46,536 nucleotides of DNA from Lachnospiraceae bacterium. GTDB lineage: Bacteria; Bacillota; Clostridia; Lachnospirales; Lachnospiraceae. Below the pieces are notes generated by a model. The model saw nothing but the letters and a program-made list of their open reading frames with translations. It was not told where the DNA came from and did not search any database. A program made the translations under genes and the position numbers. Numbering within the stretch: position 1 is the stretch's first letter; each line of letters starts with the position of its first letter. Location of the stretch: the NCBI GenBank assembly GCA_900771955.1, contig CAAGPW010000157.1, forward strand, positions 1-46,536. The letters run 5' to 3'. Positions 41,203 through 46,536 of this stretch are shown here, in pieces.

Positions 41203-42189
41203 ATGGTAGCTAAAGCAGAAAGTGCTACAAAACAAAAAAAGCCATTTAGCCTTGGTAAGTGGGCGAAAAGCAGGGAAGGTCAGAAAGTGCTTATCGTTCT
41301 GACGTTTTCGATCATACCGCTCCTGCTTTTATTTGTATTTACCTATTTGCCGTTCGGCGAAATGGTAAAATTCAGTTTTTACAAAATGAAGTATACGACA
41401 CCGGTAGATAAACGGCAGTTCGTGGGCTGGAAGAACTACCTTGATGTATTCAGAAGAAAGGACTGCTTCTCAGCGTTGAAGCTCAGCCTGTACTACATCG
41501 CAGGCGCGCTGATCCAGCTTGTGATCGCGCTTTATCTCGCAACGATCTTAAGTTTTAAGACAAAATGCGGTGGACTGTTTAAGGGATTGATGTTCTTCCC
41601 GTTTTTGATCAGTGGTATTGCAATCGGATTTATCTTCAAGTTCTTCTACACCAGAGGATTCGTATTTGATACCGTTCTTCAGTGGTGTGGATTCCAGTTG
41701 GATAACCTGCCATACTGGTTGAAAGACCAGAGAGTAAACAACTGGTCACTGGTAGCGACTTCCGTCTGGAGATACTTCGGACAGAATATGGTACTCTTTA
41801 TCGGAGCGATCATGTCCGTAGACAAAGAAATGTACGAAGCAGCAGAGCTTGACGGAGCAAACCAGTTCCAGCAGTTCTTACATATTATATTACCGAGTAT
41901 CCGTACGATCGTAACTTTAAATATTATCCTTTCCATTTCAGGATCCTTAAGTGCATTCGAACCGCCATACGTTATCACCAGCGGCGCGAACGGAACAGGT
42001 ACTTACTTCGTTATCATGAATGAGATCGCGCATGTCAGCCAGAAGGTAGGCCTTGCATCTGCGATGGCGGTTGTACTGCTGATCCTCATCTTCATCGCAA
42101 CGATCTTACAGAAAGTCATTATGAATGTTCTTTTCCGGAATGCGAACGAAGAAGAAGAGATCAAGCACAAAAAAAGAGTGAAGGCGTAA
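41203..42189 (+). CDS. ABC sugar importer permease 1 (MalF/LplB-type)
   Basis: This 328-aa inner-membrane permease has six predicted helices and an N-terminal cytoplasmic, basic stretch (KQKKPFSLGKWAKSREGQK). The EAA loop, which contacts the ATPase, reads EAAELDGANQFQQFLHIILP (about residues 207-226). FVGWKNYLDVFRRKD near residue 70 is typical of carbohydrate uptake permeases of the CUT1 family. It starts behind AGGGAGGAAAAGC and is followed after 15 bases by permease 2. No ATPase gene is found in the locus, so a shared MsmK-type ATPase from elsewhere must energise the importer. Confidence 0.93.
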   Translation: MVAKAESATKQKKPFSLGKWAKSREGQKVLIVLTFSIIPLLLLFVFTYLPFGEMVKFSFYKMKYTTPVDKRQFVGWKNYLDVFRRKDCFSALKLSLYYIAGALIQLVIALYLATILSFKTKCGGLFKGLMFFPFLISGIAIGFIFKFFYTRGFVFDTVLQWCGFQLDNLPYWLKDQRVNNWSLVATSVWRYFGQNMVLFIGAIMSVDKEMYEAAELDGANQFQQFLHIILPSIRTIVTLNIILSISGSLSAFEPPYVITSGANGTGTYFVIMNEIAHVSQKVGLASAMAVVLLILIFIATILQKVIMNVLFRNANEEEEIKHKKRVKA

Positions 42190-42204
42190 GGAGGTCGAAC
42201 CAAA

Positions 42205-43065
42205 ATGGCAGCAACGAAAAAAAGAATCAAACACAGAAGCGCAGGCGGCTGGATCTGGATCGTAGTAAAATATTTTTCACTGATCTTCTTCTCATTCGCC
42301 GCAGTGCTTCCGGTGGTATCCTGCGTTATCACCGCTTTTAAAACAGACGCGGAATATCAGTCAACCAATGTAATGACATTACCGGCGGCATGGACACTGG
42401 ATAACTTTATCAAGGCGTTCAACACCGCAAACATGGGAAGAGCGTTCCTTAACTCAGGAATCGTGCTTGTCTGCGTACTTGCCGGGGCGATCCTGGTCGG
42501 AACACAGCTTGCATATGTATTGAACCGTTTTAAATTCCCGGGAAATACCCTGATCCGTAACCTGTTCTTATTTGCTTCCCTGCTTCCGGCAGTAGCAATG
42601 CAGGTAACCGTATACAACATCATGGGCGCACTCGGATTTATCAACCATCTGTATGGTTACATCATCATGAGCATGGGTACCGATATCATCTCCGTATACA
42701 TCTTCATTCAGTTCATGGAAAACATTCCGGACTCTCTGGATGAATCGGCGATCATTGACGGTGCTTCCTATTTTCAGATTTACTGGAAGATCATCCTTCC
42801 GCTGTTACAGCCGGCGATCGTGACCAGCGCCATCTTAAAGGGTGTAGGTACTTACAACGAATACTACTCAGCCAGCCTGTACTTACAGAGCAAGGATATC
42901 CGTACCATAGCAATGTCCCTGTATACATTTACAGGACCTCTCGGAAACCGTTACAACATGATCTGCGCGGGCGTTATCATTTCCCTGCTTCCGGCATTGA
43001 TCATATTTATCGTGTGCCAGAAACAGATTTACAGTGGTATTACCGCGGGAGCTGTCAAAGGTTAA
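42205..43065 (+). CDS. ABC sugar importer permease 2 (MalG-type)
   Basis: This 286-aa permease has six predicted transmembrane helices and the EAA loop DESAIIDGASYFQIYWKIILP (split around residues 178-198). TDAEYQSTNVMTLPAAWTLDNFIKAF near the N-terminus and the C-terminal QKQIYSGITAGAVKG are hallmarks of the MalG-type CUT1 subunit. It pairs with permease 1 and receives sugar from the binding lipoprotein at 39335. AAGGAGG precedes the ATG. The epimerase gene follows after 18 bases, so importer and catabolic genes form one operon, from 41203 to at least 46486. Confidence 0.93.
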   Translation: MAATKKRIKHRSAGGWIWIVVKYFSLIFFSFAAVLPVVSCVITAFKTDAEYQSTNVMTLPAAWTLDNFIKAFNTANMGRAFLNSGIVLVCVLAGAILVGTQLAYVLNRFKFPGNTLIRNLFLFASLLPAVAMQVTVYNIMGALGFINHLYGYIIMSMGTDIISVYIFIQFMENIPDSLDESAIIDGASYFQIYWKIILPLLQPAIVTSAILKGVGTYNEYYSASLYLQSKDIRTIAMSLYTFTGPLGNRYNMICAGVIISLLPALIIFIVCQKQIYSGITAGAVKG

Positions 43066-43083
43066 GATAAGGAGAATGAGAAT

Positions 43084-44259
43084 ATGATGGTCGAAGAAGT
43101 AAAAGAACATTTATTACACACAATAATTCCATTCTGGAAAAATCTGCGTGACAATGAGCATGGCGGCTATTATGGATGGCTCGGCTATGATCTCGCGCTG
43201 GATAAGAAAGCAGTCAAGGGCTGCATCTTAAACAGCCGGATCACCTGGTTCTTTGCCAATGCATATACGCTTTTAAAAGATGAAAGCCTGCTCGATGAAG
43301 CAAAACACGGATTCGCGTTCATGAAGGACTACTGCTTTGACAAAGAAAACGGCGGTATTTACTGGTCCATCACCTATGACGGAAAACCGGAAGATACGAC
43401 AAAACATACTTACAACCAGGCATTCTGCATTTACGCACTGTCTTCTTATTATGAAGCATCCAAAGATGAGGAAGCGCTTGCGATGGCAAAAGAGCTGTTC
43501 CATATCATCGAGGAAAAATGCACCGATGAGGTGGGATACCTGGAAGCGTTTGACCGTGAGTTCCACCTGATCGAGAACGACAAGCTTTCTGAAAACGGCG
43601 TGATCGCGGATAAGACGATGAACACCCTGCTCCATGTATTTGAAGCATATATCGAGCTTTACCGCGTATCCAAAGACGCAGAAGTAAAGAAACGTCTGGA
43701 GTGGATCCTTGATACGATCGCAGACAAGATCTACAATCCAAAGCTTCACAGACAGGAAGTATTTTTTGATAAAAATTACAACAGCATTCTGGATCTGCAT
43801 TCCTATGGACATGATATTGAAACAGCGTGGCTTTTAAACCGCGGTGTGGATGTCCTCGGAGAGGAAGCTTATCAGAAGAAGATGGGACCGATCATCGACG
43901 ATCTGACCGCACAGGTTTACAAGGTTGCATTTGACGGACATTCACTTGCAAACGAGTGCGAAAAAGGTGTGGTCAATACACATCGTATATGGTGGGTTCA
44001 GGCAGAGACCGTGATCGGATTCTTAAACGGCTATCAGAGAAATCCGGAGAAAAAAGAGTATCTGGAAGCCGCAAAAAGTGAATGGCAGTTCATCAAAGAC
44101 TATGTGATCGACAAACGTGAAGGCTCCGAGTGGTTCTGGGAAGTAGACGAGAACGGAAAACCATATCCGGACAGACCGATCGTAGAGCCTTGGAAATGCC
44201 CGTACCACAACGGAAGAATGTGTATAGAAGTTATAAGGAGGGATATCGATGTTGCATAA
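43084..44259 (+). CDS. mannobiose/cellobiose 2-epimerase (AGE family)
   Basis: This 391-aa protein is an alpha/alpha-barrel epimerase of the N-acylglucosamine/cellobiose 2-epimerase family. It begins FWKNLRDNEHGGYYGWLGYD, has KAVKGCILNSRITWFFA, DLHSYGHDIETAWLL (a histidine of the active site), the VNTHRIWWVQAETVIGFL segment, and the C-terminal KCPYHNGRMCIEV, which holds the second key histidine. The family inverts C2 of the reducing-end sugar. In this context it would turn beta-1,4-mannobiose into mannosyl-glucose, the substrate of the GH130_1 enzyme whose gene overlaps it by 11 bases. The start has two ATGs (43084 and 43087) behind AAGGAGAATGAG. It is cytoplasmic, with no signal peptide. Confidence 0.93.
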   Translation: MMVEEVKEHLLHTIIPFWKNLRDNEHGGYYGWLGYDLALDKKAVKGCILNSRITWFFANAYTLLKDESLLDEAKHGFAFMKDYCFDKENGGIYWSITYDGKPEDTTKHTYNQAFCIYALSSYYEASKDEEALAMAKELFHIIEEKCTDEVGYLEAFDREFHLIENDKLSENGVIADKTMNTLLHVFEAYIELYRVSKDAEVKKRLEWILDTIADKIYNPKLHRQEVFFDKNYNSILDLHSYGHDIETAWLLNRGVDVLGEEAYQKKMGPIIDDLTAQVYKVAFDGHSLANECEKGVVNTHRIWWVQAETVIGFLNGYQRNPEKKEYLEAAKSEWQFIKDYVIDKREGSEWFWEVDENGKPYPDRPIVEPWKCPYHNGRMCIEVIRRDIDVA

Positions 44260-45424
44260 AAAATATGAAGAAGAATTAAAGAAATACAACGAACTGATCG
44301 CCAGAAAAAATGTAAAATCTGATTTTTACAATGGAATTTACGACCGTTATGAATATCCGGTACTTACCAGAGAACATATTCCGCTTACCTGGCGTTATGA
44401 TTTAAATCCGGAGACCAATCCGTATTTTATGGAGCGCCTCGGCGTAAATGCCGTATTTAATGCTGGCGCAATTGAACTGAATGGAAAATATTACCTGGTT
44501 GCCCGTATTGAGGGAAATGACAGAAAATCTTTCTTCGGTGTTGCAGAAAGTGACAACGGAGTGGATGGCTTCAAGTTCTGGGATTATCCGATCCTTTTGG
44601 ATGATACCTGCCCGGAAGAGACCAATGTATATGATATGCGTCTCACCAAGCATGAGGACGGATACATCTATGGTGTATTCTGCTCCGAGAGCAAGGATAA
44701 GACCGTAAACGATCTTTCTGCAGCGGTTGCGGCAGCTGGAATCGTAAGAACCAAGGACTTAAAGCACTGGGAAAGACTGGATAACCTGGTTACCTTAAAT
44801 TCCCCGCAGCAGAGAAACGTATGCCTGCATCCGGAATTTGTAAACGGAAAATATGCATTCTACACCAGACCGATGGATGATTTCATTGACACCGGAAGCG
44901 GCGGAGGAATCGGTTTTGGCCTTTGCGATGACATCACACATGCAGTGATCGATGAGGAGCGCATGACCAGCCTCAGAAAATATCACACGATCACAGAGGC
45001 AAAGAACGGTGCCGGTGCTACCCCGATCAAAACAGATAAGGGATGGATTCATATCGCACACGGTGTTCGGAATACAGCAGCAGGCCTGCGTTATGTCATC
45101 TATGCATTCGCAACATCCTTAGAGGACCCGGGAAAAGTGATCGCAGAGCCGTCCGGATTTTTGATCGCTCCGAGAGAGTGGGAAAGAGTCGGCGATGTAT
45201 CAAACGTTGTATTTACCAACGGCGCGATCGCAAACGAAGCAGGTGAAGTATACATTTACTATGCAGCAAGTGATACCAGACTGCATGTTGCAACAACTAC
45301 GATCGATAAACTCAAAGATTTCGTATTCAATACACCGGCAGATCCGGGACGTTCCGTTGAGTGCGTAGCACAGAGATGTGATCTGATCAAAAAGAATCTG
45401 GAGTTTTTAGCAAACGAAAAATAA
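44249..45424 (+). CDS. GH130_1 mannosylglucose phosphorylase
   Basis: This 391-aa protein belongs to GH130 subfamily 1 by length and sequence: PLTWRYDLNPETNPYFMERL, NAVFNAGAIELNGKYYLVAR, the catalytic aspartate D129 in VYDMRLTKHEDG, HPEFVNGKYAFYTRP, and KNGAGATPIKTDKGWIHIAHG. The enzyme uses phosphate to split beta-1,4-mannosyl-glucose into mannose-1-phosphate and glucose with inversion. The phosphate-binding arginine, lysine and histidine residues lie in these conserved segments. It overlaps the epimerase gene by 11 bases and has GGAGGG upstream, so substrate supply and use are coupled. Its product goes to the phosphoglucomutase at 22996. It is cytoplasmic. Confidence 0.95.
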   Translation: MLHKKYEEELKKYNELIARKNVKSDFYNGIYDRYEYPVLTREHIPLTWRYDLNPETNPYFMERLGVNAVFNAGAIELNGKYYLVARIEGNDRKSFFGVAESDNGVDGFKFWDYPILLDDTCPEETNVYDMRLTKHEDGYIYGVFCSESKDKTVNDLSAAVAAAGIVRTKDLKHWERLDNLVTLNSPQQRNVCLHPEFVNGKYAFYTRPMDDFIDTGSGGGIGFGLCDDITHAVIDEERMTSLRKYHTITEAKNGAGATPIKTDKGWIHIAHGVRNTAAGLRYVIYAFATSLEDPGKVIAEPSGFLIAPREWERVGDVSNVVFTNGAIANEAGEVYIYYAASDTRLHVATTTIDKLKDFVFNTPADPGRSVECVAQRCDLIKKNLEFLANEK

Positions 45425-45463
45425 ATAAGAGTCCGAGCATTTCGGAAAGAAAAGGAGAGAGAC

Positions 45464-46486
45464 ATGAGCAAATATAAAATGATCAGCCCGGCAGTGCCGA
45501 ATGTGCCGTGGCAGGATAAGCCGGAAGGATTAAAAAATGCGCCGGTATGGCGTTACAACGAAAACCCGATCATCGGAAGAAATCCGGTGGAAGGGGTAGC
45601 GCGTATCTTCAACAGCGCAGTTATGCCTTACGGTGATGAATTCATCGGTGTGTTCCGTGGCGAGCAGACAAACGGTATCCCATATATCTACATGGGAAGA
45701 AGCAAAGACGCGATCCACTGGGATTTCGACAAGGAAAAGATCCCGTTTGTAGATGAAGACGGAAAGCCGTTCATGCCGATCTACGCATACGATCCTCGTC
45801 TGGTAAAAGTAGAAGATACCTACTACATTATCTGGTGCCAGGATTTCTACGGCGCAGCAATCGGTGTCGCGAAGACAACAGATTTCAAGACTTTCACAAG
45901 AATTGAAAATCCGTTCCTTCCGTTTAACCGTAACGCAGTATTATTCCCGCGTAAGATCAACGGAAACTTCGTAATGCTTTCCCGTCCGTCTGACAGTGGC
46001 CACACTCCGTTTGGTGATATCTTCATCAGCGAGAGCCCGGATATGTTATACTGGGGCAAACACAGACATGTCATGGGGAAAGGCAGTGAATGGTGGGAGT
46101 CCTTAAAGATCGGTGGCGGAGCTGCTCCGATCGAGACATCCGAAGGATGGCTGCTTTTCTACCACGGTGTAAGTGGAACCTGCAATGGTTATGTTTATTC
46201 CATCGGCGGAGCAATCTTAGATATTGATAATCCGTCAATTGTAAAATACAGATGTGAGACTTTCCTGCTCACTCCGGAAGAATGGTATGAGGAAAGAGGA
46301 TTCGTTCCGAACGTATGTTTCCCATGCGCAACCATTCATGATTCTGAGAGCGGAAAGATCGCGATTTACTACGGCGCTGCAGACAGTTATGTTGGTCTTG
46401 CGTTCACAGAATTGGATGAAATCATTGATTACATCAAAGAACACAGTGTGACCACAGTGACAGACACAGAGATTGGCAGACGTTAA
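45464..46486 (+). CDS. GH130_2 beta-1,4-mannooligosaccharide phosphorylase
   Basis: This 340-aa protein is a GH130 enzyme of the shorter subfamily-2 type. Features are VWRYNENPIIGRNPVEG, ARIFNSAVMPYGDEFIGVFRGE, the catalytic aspartate D110 in YAYDPRLVKVEDT, NRNAVLFPRKINGNFVMLSRPSDSGH (split over about residues 148-173), and IGGGAAPIETSEGWLLFYHG. It phosphorolyses mannooligosaccharides from the non-reducing end to mannose-1-phosphate and a shorter chain, and complements the mannosylglucose phosphorylase encoded 39 bases upstream. AAAGGAGAGAG precedes the ATG. After its stop only 50 bases remain in the window, with no clear terminator, so the operon may continue; in Roseburia intestinalis esterase genes are part of the locus. 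Confidence 0.95.
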   Translation: MSKYKMISPAVPNVPWQDKPEGLKNAPVWRYNENPIIGRNPVEGVARIFNSAVMPYGDEFIGVFRGEQTNGIPYIYMGRSKDAIHWDFDKEKIPFVDEDGKPFMPIYAYDPRLVKVEDTYYIIWCQDFYGAAIGVAKTTDFKTFTRIENPFLPFNRNAVLFPRKINGNFVMLSRPSDSGHTPFGDIFISESPDMLYWGKHRHVMGKGSEWWESLKIGGGAAPIETSEGWLLFYHGVSGTCNGYVYSIGGAILDIDNPSIVKYRCETFLLTPEEWYEERGFVPNVCFPCATIHDSESGKIAIYYGAADSYVGLAFTELDEIIDYIKEHSVTTVTDTEIGRR

Positions 46487-46536
46487 ACAAGTACCGGCAG
46501 TTTCTTTTCATCCTGCGGCGGGTAATAACCTTTACA

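Noticed and set aside
1..46536. tRNA, rRNA, riboswitch, CRISPR or insertion-sequence features
   Set aside because: Reading the intergenic regions on both strands gave no cloverleaf, no known aptamer pattern, no regularly spaced repeats and no transposase. A covariance-model scan would be needed to exclude small RNAs firmly.

Overview
The window looks like a chromosomal stretch from a gut Lachnospiraceae bacterium, most likely Roseburia. The grounds are moderate G+C, strong AGGAGG-type ribosome binding sites, chemotaxis proteins, and a right half that matches in gene content the large beta-mannan utilisation locus described in Roseburia intestinalis. Species assignment is inference; no search was run.

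Left part (1-9.7 kb): an accessory patchwork. It holds an orphan YhcG/DUF1016 nuclease, a ClbS/DfsB-like protein, the decayed remnant of a Fic gene, a heterodimeric ABC exporter behind a palindromic operator, a GNAT acetyltransferase, an M20 amidohydrolase, a PPOX flavoprotein with an HxlR regulator, an intact small antidote plus Fic toxin pair, and a nitroreductase truncated exactly beside that pair.

Middle (9.7-21.8 kb): signalling and efflux. A membrane c-di-GMP phosphodiesterase with a degenerate GGDEF domain, CheW and a glycosyltransferase come first. An aldo/keto reductase, a LysR regulator divergent from a second heterodimeric ABC exporter, a small two-helix membrane protein under a perfect consensus promoter, and a MATE exporter follow.

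Right part (21.9-46.5 kb): the mannan locus. It encodes a GH113 mannosidase, phosphoglucomutase, two GH36 alpha-galactosidases, a GH2 beta-mannosidase, a lipoprotein mannooligosaccharide-binding protein with two permeases (no ATPase), a disaccharide 2-epimerase and two GH130 phosphorylases. LacI and AraC regulators sit inside it. CPBP-protease and Nudix genes are interspersed. Inferred flow: substituted mannooligosaccharides are imported, GH36 removes galactose, GH113, GH2 and GH130_2 shorten the chain, the epimerase turns mannobiose into mannosylglucose, GH130_1 releases mannose-1-phosphate, and phosphoglucomutase feeds it to glycolysis. None of the enzymes has a signal peptide, so this is intracellular; no endo-mannanase is present here.

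The most unusual element is a chemoreceptor gene translationally coupled (ATGA overlap) to an orphan sugar-binding lipoprotein, transcribed against the mannan genes from an operator-bearing promoter. This suggests chemotaxis toward a sugar linked to the mannan regulon. A second notable feature is a promoter module of about 175 bp, duplicated in front of the binding-protein gene and the permease operon. No rRNA, tRNA, CRISPR array or insertion sequence was recognised.
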